A DNA stretch of 64,000 bases, taken from assembly GCF_000313135.1 (NCBI RefSeq), contig NW_004457466.1, positions 190,959 to 254,958 on the forward strand, read 5' to 3'. The notes under the pieces were generated by a model that worked only from the letters and a program-made list of their open reading frames with translations, was not told the origin of the DNA and ran no database searches. Made by a program: the position numbers and the translations under genes. The DNA is from Acanthamoeba castellanii str. Neff (Eukaryota; Discosea; Longamoebia; Acanthamoebidae). This document shows, in pieces, positions 23,095 through 35,860 of the stretch (positions are counted from its first letter, which is position 1; each line of letters starts with the position of its first letter).

Positions 23095-23346
23095 TCTCCC
23101 TCAATGTGAAATCTGATGTGTGTGCAAATCGAATGTATCGTTGTGCCAGTTGTATTTACTGGGAGCGAAGCGGAGAAAGCGAGCGCAGCCACTGGTCAGC
23201 AATTCGGCGTTGGCCTGGAATGGGGGGAGCCCCTGGCACCACGAAAACGCAAACGACCTATCCGGCGAACGAAGAACGCAAGACGTGCGGTACACGCTCT
23301 GCAGAGCCAGCGGTCAGTGCCTCTGAGGCGGCGGCTGCAGGCAGCC

Positions 23347-26300
23347 TCATTCGTAGAGGACGTCCTCTGCAGCGCTTCGCAGGTAATCAAACTGGTGCAC
23401 CTCGGCCACGTCAAGGAACTCTCGCATCCTGAACCGCGTGGCGATGTGAGATTGAGCATGTGTGAGAAGAGGCAAAGGCAAAACTGAACAGTGCGGGTTC
23501 GGGTGTGTACCTCTTCCTGAACTGAGCCGGCGGGATCCGCGGCACGAACTCGGACGTGGAGCACTTCTTGCATCGCACGCCCATGAAGTCGGCTTTCACG
23601 GTGGAGCACTTCTTGCACGTCACGTCCTGGAACTGGTACGCCAAGCTGCATTGAGGAGTGAACATGTGAGAACGAGAATGTGGAGCTGTTGACCACAGGT
23701 CTCAACCAACATGCGAGTGCGCACGCACCAGTGCTTCTGGAAGATCGAAACCAGCCGCATCTCCACCTCCTGCTTGTCGATGCCGTGTTTGCAGTACATG
23801 CACCTCCAGCCTTCATCGCCTGCGGGTGAAAGAAGGGATGAGCAACACGACCACCTCCCCATCTGTTGCGTGGGGTTTAGGTCTACCTTGCAGCAGGTCG
23901 ACATCGCGCAGCAGGTCGACATCGCGCGTGGCCGAACAGAAGGTGCAGATCACGGGCAGGCGGAACGATTGGCACGGCTCCTGGTACTGCGCCTCTTGCG
24001 AGAACGGCATCACGTTGATGAGCTTCAACAAGCTCTTGCGCAGCTTGTCGGTCTGCAAGCGAAGAGAATGAGAGAGTCGAGGTCAGACCATACTCGTGCT
24101 GCGTAACAGCGTGGGGTTGGGTGGTGATAGACGGGGAGGGGTGACCTGTGGTCGCAGGGTCTTGTCGATGGACATGGCGTGCGAGACGAACTTGACGAAC
24201 TCCAGCGTCGGGTTCTTGTCGATGGCCTTGGAAATAGCAAACGATTGATACCTGCGGGTGTCGTTGTCAACGGCTGGTCCAGTGGCTGGGCGAGGTGATG
24301 GCTTTGAGAGCAAAGAAGTGGGGCTCAAGTCGTACCTTCCTCGTCGCCTCTTCTGGTCCTCGGAAATCTCGATGGTGATCTTCTGGATGTCCTGCACGAG
24401 GGTGAACAGCTTCTGCATGAATCGAAGGGGAATGATCTCCTTGAGCTCCTTCACCTCGGAGGCCTCTTCATCCTCTTCCGAGTACACGCGCTGATCGAGA
24501 ACGTTCGCTCGCTTCCCCGTGCTCGTCTCGGACGCATCGCCCACTGTTGAGCGCAAGAGTTAACTCAGAAACCTCTGAATTGCACAGAAGCAGGGGGACG
24601 TACGAGTCTTTCTGTCCTTTTGCAACTTGTAGTGCAGCAGCCTGTTCTTGTGCACGCTCAGGATGAACGAAGAAATGGCGATGATGAAGTGGTCTTGCAG
24701 CTTCGTCGGCAGGAATTCGGCCATGTTCCAGTGCGAGATGATCGACTCTCCATCCCTGCTCCACATGGACCCCTCCGTGAGTTGAGTGACCGGCCATCAA
24801 GCACAGCGGGTAGATGTGGACGTACCCCTTGCTCTGGGACTGGGACTGGGGTTCGCTCTGTGACTGGGGGCCGTTCTCCTCGCCCATCACCACCGCCACA
24901 TTCTCCTTGTCGATGGCGGGAATTCCTCCGTGGTTGGCTCTGTCCTTGAACAGCAGCGTGGCCCTGTTTACACGATCAGGCAACAATTACAAAGAGGTTA
25001 GCTTCTAGCCAACTCCGGTATGCGAGTGGCAAGCAAAGGCGGTACCAGTATTGACGTGGCTCCAGCACCAGCGACTTGAACATCGGGTTTTTACTGGAGG
25101 AGGAGCAACAACTGAATCAGTACAATGCTCGCTCGGTGGTGCGCGAAGGAAGGATAACTTACCGTGTTTCGCCGAGGATGTAGTTCATGTACTGCTCGGC
25201 GCTTTCGAGTTCAGGCTTGTTCGTGCTGATGATGAGCTTGTTGAAGGTGGCATAGACGATCTTACCGCCCAGGTGCTTAAACTGGGCGATGAGGTGGAGG
25301 AAGACCTTGCGCATCAGCAACTGCACGTATCGGTGGATCGCAGGATCGTAGAGCAGCGAGCGCGTGTTCGAAAGCCAGCGGTAGAAGTGCGTGACCAACA
25401 CGTCGGCGTAATTGTTGCCCTGGTTGCAGTCGCTATCCCATCGGCCGAGCATTGCCTTGAGCATGCTGAAGGCCTTGCCACAGCCCGACGCTTCGTCCAC
25501 CCGCAGCACCTGATGTAGGGCCAAGAGTTGGAATCCCAGCCAATCCGAATAGATGCAGCACAAGCCGAGAGAAGGCTGGACGAAAGGCCAGGACGTACGT
25601 CGCTCCCCGTGAAGCTGAATGTGACGACGTTGTCGGCGGCGGTGCCCTCAATCTCGTGGATACGGTTGGATTCCAGCACAGTGTTCATCGCCAGCAAATG
25701 GATGTTCAATTCGGCGCAGATGCAGCTGTAGCAGTCGGGCGTCACCACCTCAGGATAGAGCTGCACGAATGAGAGGGTGAGCGAAACTGCGTGACGGAGG
25801 TTCCTCTGTCGGGTAGGGCCGAGAGGAAGTGAGGGCCAGGCTCGCGAACCATTTCGTCTGTGGTGGCCATGGAGTCGAAGAAGTTGTCATCGCCCTCCTT
25901 GCCGGCAAAGTCAGGCCGCTCTCGCTCCGCCGCCCACAACACTTGGTTGTCTCTCTTGAGCATGCTGGAAATCATAGGCCAAGAAAGGAGTGAGTCACAC
26001 AAAGAAAAAGACAAACCACACTTCAAGGAGATGAGGGCTTTTACCGTGCGAACAGGATATCGGAGATGAGGACCATGCAGTCCGAGGTCATGTTGCCGAT
26101 GGGTACGTTAGCATAGTTGCACATTCCAACCTGCGACTCCCACCACTGAGCCGAGTCACTGTCGATGGCGGTAGGTACGATGTCAGCAGCAAGTTCTTGC
26201 GCTCATGGCAACATTTGGGCGGGACAGTACCCGAATCGAGAGGTGAGGACGTCAGCGGCGTAGTCTTCCCAGGCCAGAGGAGGGTAGTTGTTGTCCCGCT

Positions 26301-29300
26301 CGTTGCCGGGGATGGCCGTGCGAGGGAACTCGCGCATGGCCGGGAAGTACGATTCCAGACGGTCCTCCTCCACAGCCGTTTGCGTGATCTTGACGCATCA
26401 AGAATGGTTTCGTAAGCGGGTAGCCCACCTTCGGTCTTGCCCTTCGGGGGAAGGGGGTGGAGCGTACCAGCACGGTGGGCTTGTGGGATTGGTCCTTGTA
26501 TTCCTTCAATCGCTTGTTGACGGACCGGAGGGCCTCCGTAACGCTCGTAAAGCGCTGTACGTCGTGCTCCCTCTCGGGCAGTTTGTCTGCACAGAAATTT
26601 GTCAGACCAGAGCTGTCGGCTGAACCGAGGGAGGGAGGGCGGTACCGGAGAAGCGCTTTTCCACCCCCTTCGTGGCAGTCAGGTTGCGGCTGTAGGGGTG
26701 AATCACGAGGACGTGAGCCTGCTTGCGCGCGTCCTCCGAGCCGGGAGGTGCCCAGGACGGGAAGATGCCGATCATGCCGCGCTTGCCGTCGGTCGAAAAG
26801 CTGCAGTAGAGGTAGATGTTATGGTAGCGGTCGGCCTGGTTGTTCAGATACGGCTGCGCGGCTTGCGTGCTCGCCGGCGCCGGCGCAACCTTGAAGCCGC
26901 CCTCCGCTGGCATGAAGTCCAACTGCAAGGGAACAGATCGCATAAGTACTCGAAACGCGCAAGCCCAACGCAAACGCAGAGTAAAGATCATCACGTGCCT
27001 CGAGCAGCGAGAAGATGTCGCTGTCCTGTCTGCGTCGCTCCTTCTTCGCCGCGGGCGTGAGTCGACAAACAGCTCCGGCATGCACCAGCGCCCGGAAGAG
27101 TAGTGGAGTTTGTGTCTGGGAGGAGGCAAAAGGTTAGGATTCATACGAACATACCCACCTCACGATTGGTCTAAAGGCACCTCGTATATGCCCTCGACGT
27201 TTTGCCTGGTCTCTAGATCAAGTAGCATGCCCTGATACTCCAGCTCGGTTGCCTGAACCTGGTACAGGTGCTGCACTTCCGTGTTCCTGGGAAGAACAAC
27301 TTTGTCTACCTTCGTTGCGTTGGGTGGCTGTGCGGGCGTAAGAGGGTGAGTCCATTGAGAATCACACAAGCGCGACAAATGACCATTTCAGTGGCAAGGA
27401 GGTTACCAGCTCGTGCGGGCTCGGCGCTTTGCGGTAGTTGATGTAGTACACCCGAGGGACCTCGAGTGTGAGCGAATGCAGCGCATCACCGACAAGGACC
27501 CTGTGGTGGACAGAACAGAGGAAAGCGGCACAGTGATGATCAGAGAATGGGCCTGGCCAGGCACAATGATCGGAGCGGAAATGTACCAAGTACGGAAATG
27601 GTTCACAGAGTGGGCGAGGGGTCGGATCTCGATGATCTCCCAGACACCCTCCAATAGCGCAGCGCGCTGACGTCTCGCGTAGGAGACCACTGAGTTGACA
27701 CCAACGCCTGCATGTGTAGATACGACAAATGGGATGAGCCAACGTGGGCGCGCAGGAGAAGACGCCTAACAGAAATGGGGACATACCTTTGGCAATAGAG
27801 GTACCCGGCTGAGCGCCCTCCTTCCGCCTCAGCTTCCTCAATGCGCGCATGCGCTTCCACTGCCGCTTCTTCCACCGCAGCCACTCGACGTAGTCTTCCT
27901 CCTGATCGGGTTCGGGTGTGGTCTCCTCCGCCAGCAGTTCCTCCTCTTCGTCAGCCTTGGATTTCCCCTTGGTCTTCTTTCGCTCCGGTTGCCTCTGCGG
28001 ACTGTCCATCATACCCGCGGTGCCATCGTCCTGCTCTACATCGTCATTCCTTCCCCTAAGAGGCGCGTGACATGTTAATGCTAGCCCATCAAGTCAGTGT
28101 GTTTGTGAGAGAAAAGGTTTGCATCTACCTCTTGTGAAGCCGCACGATGGCCTTTGGAGGGAACTTGACCATGTCTCCGTCCGCAGCTCCTTTGTCCAGA
28201 TGCATCAGCCCATCCTCGATGTCGCCAACCACCTTGTCTTTCCCCTTGTCACCTGCAGATAGAGATGGTTGTTGAGTAACGACCGCGTGTGGTGCAGAGA
28301 GCTTGGTTGTGAACGGCGTACCTCCGATCTTCTTGACGAAGAAGAAGTGGCTGTTGATCCTCGTTTGCTTGTGCTCCTTGAGTCGCTGGAGGAGCCACGG
28401 CGGGTGAACCACGCGAGGGACCGGATTCTCCACGTTCTGCAGGGCTGCCGGAATGGTGATGATCTTCTGGACCGTACCTCCGAGACGCTCTATTAACGTA
28501 GGGTAGGTGCGCTTGGGTAAGTCTTCCTACCGGCACAACCACCGGGTGTGGGACGGAGCCACGTACCAATGTAGTAGTCCCAATCGATGATGTCGCGGAT
28601 GGCGAAGTTGGTCATGCGCTCGTCCTGACACCACTTCTTGAGGAAGTACTGACGCCTCTCCGGCGCCACTTCGCTTGAGAAGATTTTGACCGGCACGGCG
28701 CGGTCAGTCACTTGCGCGCCAGCGGGTTTCTGCAAGTTGTATGGAAGAAGTTAGCCAAGTTGTTACAACAGGCAAACGCTGGGGTAAGGCACCTTAGCAA
28801 CGATGTATTTGCACGTGATACCCTTCTCCTGGACCATCTCGAGACCCAGGAACTCGCCCAGACGCTTAGCGGTAGTGATAGAGGTGGACTTCTGAGTTCC
28901 GTACTCCGCCAGTGTCTTCGACATGTTGCGGCTGTCAAACAAAGAATGGCCTCAGTGATGACTTTCGCTACGTGAAATGGATAGTGACGCCATACCTTTC
29001 GGAGATGAGATCGAGCAGCTCTTCGTCGGGCAGCTTGGAGCCTTTGTTGTAGAGTAGGTCCATGTAGTCGTTTGCGACCTTGCCCACAGCTGCGTAGCAC
29101 TCCTCCAGCGTCTTGCCCTCGAGGAACTTCTCGAATACCTCGGCCTGGAATACCTTGATCATCCTGAGCTCACCTCGGCGCTTCACCTCAAAACCTGCAC
29201 ACCGCCAAAGGGTCAGAACAGTTGATGCAGAGTGATCTGTTTGAATGCTGCGTTACCTTTGAGTTCTACGAGTCTGTCATGTTTGTCGAACACGGCATAC

Positions 29301-32300
29301 CTCTTCTTGATCAGCTTGCCCTCTTCCTTGGAGGCGGGCAGGATCATGGCCTGAGCGAGGATAAAAGAGGTCAACTTACGGAGACTGTCGCTCGGACTTG
29401 GGTGCGCACGTACCTTGTAGGGACCGTCGCCCTCGAAGAGAACAGAGCACTCTTTCTTGATTTCGATGTGTTCGGGGTTGTCAGGATCGGTGGTGTGGTA
29501 CTGGTCGTTGGTGAAGTGGTCCGCCACTAGCTTGTTGAGCATCGTGCACGGGTACATGAAGATGTGGCTGAAAGAGCAACATTGAAACCATCAGGGGGCA
29601 ACCCTAGTGAGCATTGAAGAAGAAAGTGAAAAGGAGGTACCTCTTGCCCGACGCCTTGATCTTGAAGTCGAAGGTCATGGGGAACTGATCCGGCAGAGCA
29701 CACCAGATACCGTCCGTGTCCAGCTCAAGCGGACGGCCGAGCTTTTCGACGGACTGGCGCGCTTGCCTGATGATCTGCGCTCCGGTGTGGGTTACTGGAG
29801 GGAGAAGTTGAGTGAGTTGGTGCGGCGTTGGTGAATAAACGTCGCTTGAGATCTGCGCGATACGAACCTACGCCGGCCATTTCCATTGAGTACCATCTGG
29901 CGCCGCGCCTCATCACGTAGCCGTAGAAGGAGTTGAGGATACACTTGTGCGCCAACTGCAGAGAGTCGTAGAGGATGACCCTTCCCTTGGCGTTGTAGAC
30001 ATCTCCTTCGGACCGGGCCTATACATAATCGAGGCCAATGAGCATCCGATGGTGGTTGCTCTCTGTCGCACTAAAGGTAGCAACGTACATTCTCAGCCGA
30101 CTTGAGCTTGCCCTGCCACACCTTGAGGGCATTCTTGTAGGTGTATCGCCTGTCACGGAACGCCCTCACTGTGTCGACGTAGAAGGGATTCTCCCGCATG
30201 CAAACGATGGCCTCCCTGCAGATAGAAAGACCCAAGTAGCAGATGAGCAGGGTTCGTTCCCAAGTCTGATTGAATGTACGCTGCGACGTACCGCTCCTCT
30301 TCCTCCTTGACCTTCTGCTTCTTGTAGACGGTCTGCGAGTACTGCTTAAGCCGCTTCTGGATCTCCTTTCTCTGCTTGGCCTCGGGCAAGCGGATGCCCT
30401 TCTGGATCCACTCGGTCTCCAGCTTCGACTTGACGAGCTCATACTCGGTGCGGGTGGCAGGGATGTACTCGCCCTTCCACGTCCAATTCATCTTCCTCTG
30501 GCTGCAGAAGGAGGGGCTCAGCTGCCCACTCCCACTAAAAGTAAAGTAAACGTGCGAAGGCGCGTACCAGGTGGCACCGGGCCTGTTGAAATCGCACACG
30601 GCGCATGTGGCGGGGGATACGATGGCTGACGGCTGGAGACGGTTCGTCAAGATGATGTTGGGGTACATGGCGGCAACGTCGAGATGCATGATGACGGGCA
30701 GAGTCTTGACGTAGAGCCATTCGTCGTCGGCGTCGTCAACAATGGTGTCCTTCTTCTTCATGAGATCTTCCTTTTCCTTAGTCCGCTCGCTGTCCTCCTC
30801 TAGGCTGAGGAGAGAGGACAACTGCGCAGTGATGTCGTCTCGCACTGCATCGAAGTTGCTTACGTCCTCCTTCTTCAGGCCGTTGACTTCGAGTTCCATC
30901 TCCAATGCAGCGTCCAGGTCTTCGATGAGCTGGAAGGTAGTAAGAGTGAGTGAGCGTTCGCATGCGGTGTGAATGTGCGACTGCTAGAAAGAGTATGTCA
31001 AGTACCTGGCGCACGTGCGGCTTGTGGATGCGCATCTTGACGGGCAGGTCCCTTCTGAACACGCCGCTTTCGAGACACTCGACATGGCCTCCGATGTAGG
31101 TCTCTGACTCCAGCAGGTGGCCCTTGTACGTCTTTGAAGGATCGGATTCCTGAAACCAGCCAACGTGAGAATCGGGAACCAACATCAAACACGGCAAGGC
31201 GTGAGTGTGCGGACGAGTACCTGCTTGTTGGGATAGATGATGTTCTTGACGAAGGCCTCCACCATCAACAGCGTCTCGCAAAGGGTGCCCGAGCCCTTCC
31301 TCAACACGTCGTCGGGGTTCATGGGCAGGATGTTGCAGAGCGAGAAGATGAAAGGGTTCACGTATTGCATGTAGAGGTAGTAGGTACAGACGGCGTCTGA
31401 TACTGAGTATGAGGCCTGTCGAGCATATCATTAGCAGCGTAGCACCACAGACGCGGCACGAAGAGAAGAGGTACCAGTTTCCTCGGGTCCCTGCTCGCAA
31501 GTGGCACCATGTCTTCAGGATCCAACTCCAACGGGTCGTAGCCGAGCTTGGCTTTTGTGACGGCCTTCAGGCCTTGGCTGCCCTGCGGCAGGTACGAATC
31601 TCGTTTCACCCATTTGAAGGCGTCCATGTGCGAGGCAAAGCGAGATCGGTACTCCGCAGCCGTTCCCTGATGGTCGGTAGCATCAGTGCAAAGACATCGA
31701 CGCTACATCACCATCATCCGGCGAGCAACGTACCTCCTTAGCTCGGTCACACATGCCAATCTCATTGAACATGGATATACCATGCACCTCGGCTCGGCGC
31801 TCGACGAACGGCCAATCGAAATAGTCGCCGTTGAACGTGACGTAGATGTTGGGCTTGACCTCTTTCATGTGATCAAAGAAGCGCCTGAGGAGACCAACCT
31901 GAAAGCGAACATGAAGTGAATCAACAATACCTCTCGACAAAACCGCGAGAAAAGGGAGCTACCTCATCGGCTTCGTTCCAGACAATGAAAGGCCCGGGGT
32001 ACTCTGGCTTGGGCGTATATTCAAAGTCGTCAATATCCTCAGTGATGATCTCCCTGCATTAATGTTAAAGCCGAAAGAGTGAGTTGCCAATACCAAAGCG
32101 CCCGCTTCCTCAACAATCACGCACCGGTTGACGATAAGGTAGCCCTGTCCGTCGAGCATGTACGAAATCATCATCACTCGATCGAACTCCGGGTCGGGGA
32201 ACTTGAGAGGCAGCTTGGTAGTCTCGATATCGAAGGCACAGACTCTTGGTTCAGGTCGGTGCTCGTCGTCTTTTTTACGAAGCTCGAACCCTGCACACGG

Positions 32301-33430
32301 CACGAAATGAGCGACCCGGGGCAACGCCAAAGGGATCTTCTGAGGGTCGTACCTCCTTCCACGGGGATGATATCATACCACAGACCCACACGAATGCCGT
32401 GATCAATGGCACAACGAATGTAATAGGGCACATCAGATTCCCTGATGTCGATGATGTGATCTTTCAACGAGCCATGCTTGCTAGTCTTGGCTTCTCCGTA
32501 GACGCTGCGCCTGTGGGGAATTGGAAGGTCATCTACCGTCGCCACCGGTGGACAAAGCAAGTGTGCACGTACATTCCGAGATCCCCGTCGTAGGCCGAGC
32601 CGAGTCCTTTCTTCTTTCTGTTGGCGTCGATGATTTTCACGAGATCCTTCCTCATGCCTAGGAGATCCTTGATGGTGTGGAAGCTGATCTTGAGATACCG
32701 CTTACGGAGTCCGTTCAAGTGATTGGACTGTGTGTCGGAGTGATGGAAAGTGTTAGCGACAAACACCGCGAGAGTTGCACCGTGCAAGAGGAAGGCCAGG
32801 GCCGCACCATTTCCAAGTCCTCTTTGTCAACTGACTGTATGTTCTGCACACCCTCATACTTGCGCTTGAGGTAGGCCTCCACCTCCGGAATGAACTTTTC
32901 CTGTTTGCTTGGCGCGGTGAGCACGCTCGAGAGCATGACATATCAAAAAGGAAAGGAGAGCACCTTGACGTCGAGGTAGAAGTAGGGGCTGTGCGGCACT
33001 GTCACTTTGAAGGTGGAGCCATCCTAAACCAAGATCCCTAGTTACAGAACGTGGAAGAAAGGGAACGAACATGGTGTGGAACGTACATCTTGAAGGAAGT
33101 AGTAATCGATTGCCATCTTGGTAATTCCAGTCTCTTTTTCCTCCATGGTGGTCTGGATTAAGGTGAATTGTGAACTTACGCTCCAGAAATGCAACTCATC
33201 TTGAGAAGAGGGTTACCGGCTGCATGTTCAGCAGCCATCCTGTGCGTTCTTCGCCCTCGACGCGGCCGAATCCGAACCGTGCTTCTTGGCTGCAAGTGAT
33301 TGTTAATAAAATGCGCAGATTTGTGAGGGATGAGCAGAACGAACTTTTCCCGAGCTTGTTCGGCCTGCTCATCTTCCAGCTGCTTCTTCCTCTTCCAATA
33401 GAGGGCTTCTTCGCTGTCCATTTGTTCCAT
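23347..33430 (-). CDS. POL2: DNA polymerase epsilon catalytic subunit
   Basis: Leading-strand replicative polymerase spread over about 10 kb and more than 25 exons. It begins with [20 protein letters not shown]. Exonuclease motifs are Exo [15 protein letters not shown], Exo [11 protein letters not shown] and Exo [17 protein letters not shown]. Polymerase motif A is [20 protein letters not shown], motif B lies in [20 protein letters not shown], and motif C is ELDTDGIWC. The long inactive C-terminal half follows. The end carries CysA (CTFC...CMYC) and CysB (CKKC...CKKC) metal sites, and the last exon stops after [17 protein letters not shown]. The first in-frame ATG is at 33430 ([17 protein letters not shown]). 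The frame is open up to 33515 without another ATG, so an upstream exon or non-ATG start is possible. It is divergent from NAA50, with E2F-type sites in between. Confidence 0.96.
23891..23926. repeat. Perfect 18-bp tandem duplication within POL2 CysA region
   Basis: Two identical adjacent 18-base units (23891-23908 and 23909-23926) encode RDVDLL twice in frame, between the two Cys pairs of CysA. Other polymerase epsilon proteins carry this acidic segment once (RDLDLC in human). Confidence 0.9.
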
Positions 33431-33557
33431 TTCGTTTTCTTCTTGCACGATCCTCTCCGCTTCTTCCCCTTCCACAAGAGAAGAATTACGATAGGATTTG
33501 AAGCACCTTGATCACGCGTGCAGGATGGTGATTTGTTGCTCGGCCGATTTCACCGCG

Positions 33558-33585
33558 TTTTGGCGCGCAAGCGTTGGCGCCAAAA
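33558..33585. promoter_or_regulatory. Paired E2F-type elements in the POL2/NAA50 divergent promoter
   Basis: TTTTGGCGC at 33558-33566 and the inverted GCGCCAAAA at 33577-33585 match TTTSSCGC on opposite strands. The second overlaps the palindrome TTGGCGCCAA (33574-33583). They lie 128-157 bases upstream of the POL2 ATG and 78-105 bases upstream of the NAA50 ATG. E2F/DP factors control replication genes in animals and plants. Confidence 0.65.
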
Positions 33586-33662
33586 TGTTTGTCCTATTTT
33601 TGCCGACACTCGACACAAAATACTGCGAAATCCAAGATTGGCCAATTTGTTTGTAACATCTA

Positions 33663-34297
33663 ATGCAATCCGAAGTGTCGGCCGACAAGAAGGGGGCGAG
33701 CAGGGAGCAGCCCGTCGTCTTTGGCGAATTGACGGAGAAGAATGTGGGGCAACTTCGATTGCTCAATACGGTTGTCTTTCCGGTAAACTACAACGACACC
33801 TTCTACCGGGACCTGCTCAACGATCCCACCCTCACTCGACTCGCTCTCTTCAATGATGTCCTGGTGGGTGGCGTATGCTGCCGAGTGGAGAACAAGCAGT
33901 CCGGGTCGGGCAAGCGACTCTACATCATGACCCTCGGCGTGTTGGCTCCCTACAGGCAGATGCAAATAGGTAAGCCAAATCAGTGATTGTCTTTGCGTAG
34001 GAGTGTAGATGTCTACGAAACCTTCATTCCCAGTGCCCGGAGCAGTGGGACACGCGTTGTGGCAACAATAGTGTTAATCTTAGAATCAATTGTGCAGGCA
34101 GCAAGCTGCTCGAATTTGCCATTGAGACAGCGAAGAAGAGGGACGTGGACGATATCTACTTGCACGTGCAGACGAGTAACGAGGAGGCGATCAGCTTCTA
34201 CAAGAAATTTGGCTTCGAAATCGTGGAGACCATCAAGGATTACTACAAGAGGATCGAGCCCCGAGACTGCTACATCGTTCAAAAGCTCATAAAGTAA
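33663..34297 (+). CDS. NAA50: N-alpha-acetyltransferase NAA50 (San/NAT13)
   Basis: GNAT-fold enzyme that acetylates N-termini, and in animals also supports sister-chromatid cohesion. Two exons. Diagnostic stretches are LLNTVVFPVNYNDTFYRDLL, LALFNDVLVGGVCCRVE, RLYIMTLGVLAPYRQMQIG, IYLHVQTSNEEAISFYKKFG and YYKRIEPRDCYIVQKLIK, aligning along the whole length with human NAA50. One oddity is the acetyl-CoA loop R-x-x-G-x-G, where the first glycine is replaced: the codons read RQMQIG. ATG at 33663 lies just downstream of the E2F-type elements shared with POL2. The position of this gene beside POL2 may reflect shared S-phase expression. Confidence 0.95.
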
Positions 34298-34668
34298 ATC
34301 TTCCATTTATCTCCATCTGCCTGATTCCCACTGTGTGCCCTGGGTGTTTTCTTTTTCTTCGTGATAATCAGAGGGAGATGTAGGAGTTGATTACGAAGGA
34401 CGGCCCACTGCATATGAGCCGTACTCCTTGCCCAACTCGCTGGATCTGGCCTTGACTAATTGTCCACCGGCGGGAGCTAGCCACCGACGAACACTCAACT
34501 ACTTCAGGCGTGAGGAAGCGTTCTTGTCACCTTGCCGGCTACTTGAGTCTCTCTCCCCTCCCGCACCTTATGGGAATTCAACTCCGAGTTCCACCCACCA
34601 CCCGCTGCTGATGGTGTGGAAGGAGAAACGAGTAGGCTTCGTTCTTTGTTCTTTGTGTGAATGGCTTA
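34298..34668. other. Intergenic region between convergent NAA50 and kinase genes
   Basis: This 371-base stretch between two stop codons contains the 3' untranslated regions. The open frame from 34428 has no family resemblance and no splice logic. I see nothing else. Confidence 0.5.
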
Positions 34669-35860
34669 TCAGTGCGAAGAAATGTGAGTGTCGTGGCTGT
34701 TGATGATGGCCGCCTGTCGCAGTGTGGAAAGGAGATTCTCGACAACCTGCGGCCCGGGTGCTGAGGTGTCGAGCACATGGTCGAACCAGCCGTCCTGCTC
34801 CAGCTCGGCGTACTTGTTGTGCACCTTCTGGATGTAGGCGTGGTCCAGTTCGCCCAAGTTCTTTCGAATGTCCTGTGCGCAATGACATCGAACACCATCA
34901 GGATTAGGCCTGACCCGGAAGGGAGGATTGGTGCGCTCACAAGAACACAGTGCATGCCCGGGTCCGTACCTTGGCTTGTGCGTCGCCTTGCTGGTAGCGC
35001 TGCAAGAGACGATCTTCGATCGTTGCGAGGGCAGTTTTGCAGAGCACGGTGGTGCAGGGGAACACCTCCTTTATCTCTCTGATGATAGATGCGTGGGATG
35101 AGTTGAAGTAATCACGGGTCGTGGGCAAATCAATCAAGAGAGGCCAACGCACTTCATTGCGTCACAAACATAAAGGTTGTTCAACGAGCCGCGAGTATAC
35201 ACGTAGGGCGTCAAGAAGGATCGATCGAAGAACACGACCCCGCCCTTGATCTCGGCTTGTTTCTGTAGCCAGAGGCGTTAGAGTGGCCGTGCGCCGTTGG
35301 AGGCAAAAGGGGCTGAAATACCTCATCGAACTGGTGAAGAAGGCGCTCCATGGCAGTGAACATGGACGACACCCACTTGATGGAGACCACGCTTCCCTGA
35401 GGTGAATATCGGCTGTTCTGTTCTCGCCACGACCAGATAAGCCCGATCAGAGCTCCACGTAACAGCATTCACGATGAGAAAGAGAAGAAATACCTCCTTG
35501 CACAGCTCAACAAAGCCCTCAAACTGAACGGTGTAGCCCTGCCTCTTCAGCAACTCGCATATGGTGCTCTGCGCGAGAGGGACAGCGCACCACAGGTGAG
35601 CAGCGGTGGAAGGGAGTAAGTGGTGGCACGAGTGTGAGTACCTTGCCAGTGGCGGCTTCGCCCTCAATGAAGACAAATTGAAGGCTCTTGTTTTCACGAT
35701 TTCTTCGAATCTGTTCATCTTTTGGCCCCGCCGCTGTTAGCGGAGCAGGACTGCTCGTGCTGAAGCTCCGCAACAATAGAACCGATGCCCCCCGTCGCAC
35801 AGGTGCTCCTGTGCTGCTCCACCCCAACACTCCCGCAAGGGCCACCTTTCGCGACTTCAT
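34669..35860 (-). CDS. P-loop nucleoside/nucleotide kinase-like protein, probably mitochondrial
   Basis: ATG at 35860 starts an Arg/Ser-rich presequence ending in LLLRSFSTSSPAP, typical of matrix import. Next comes a Walker A loop, FIEGEAATGKSTICELL, then QFEGFVELCKE. A DRS motif follows in VVFFDRSFLTPYVYTRGS, comparable to the ERS/DRY motif that binds substrate phosphate and base in deoxynucleoside and thymidylate kinases. A lid-like basic segment is IEDRLLQRYQQGD, and the C-terminus is helical (HNKYAELEQDGWFDHVLDT). Length (about 280 residues) and order suit a deoxynucleoside-kinase/AAA_28 relative, but the substrate cannot be assigned. Introns fall after ATGK, after CKE and near FDE. A role in mitochondrial nucleotide salvage is inference. 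Confidence 0.7.

Noticed and set aside
34428..34703. Plus-strand open frame between NAA50 and the kinase gene
   Set aside because: No recognisable domain, and it overlaps the end of the minus-strand kinase exon; most likely 3' untranslated sequence.
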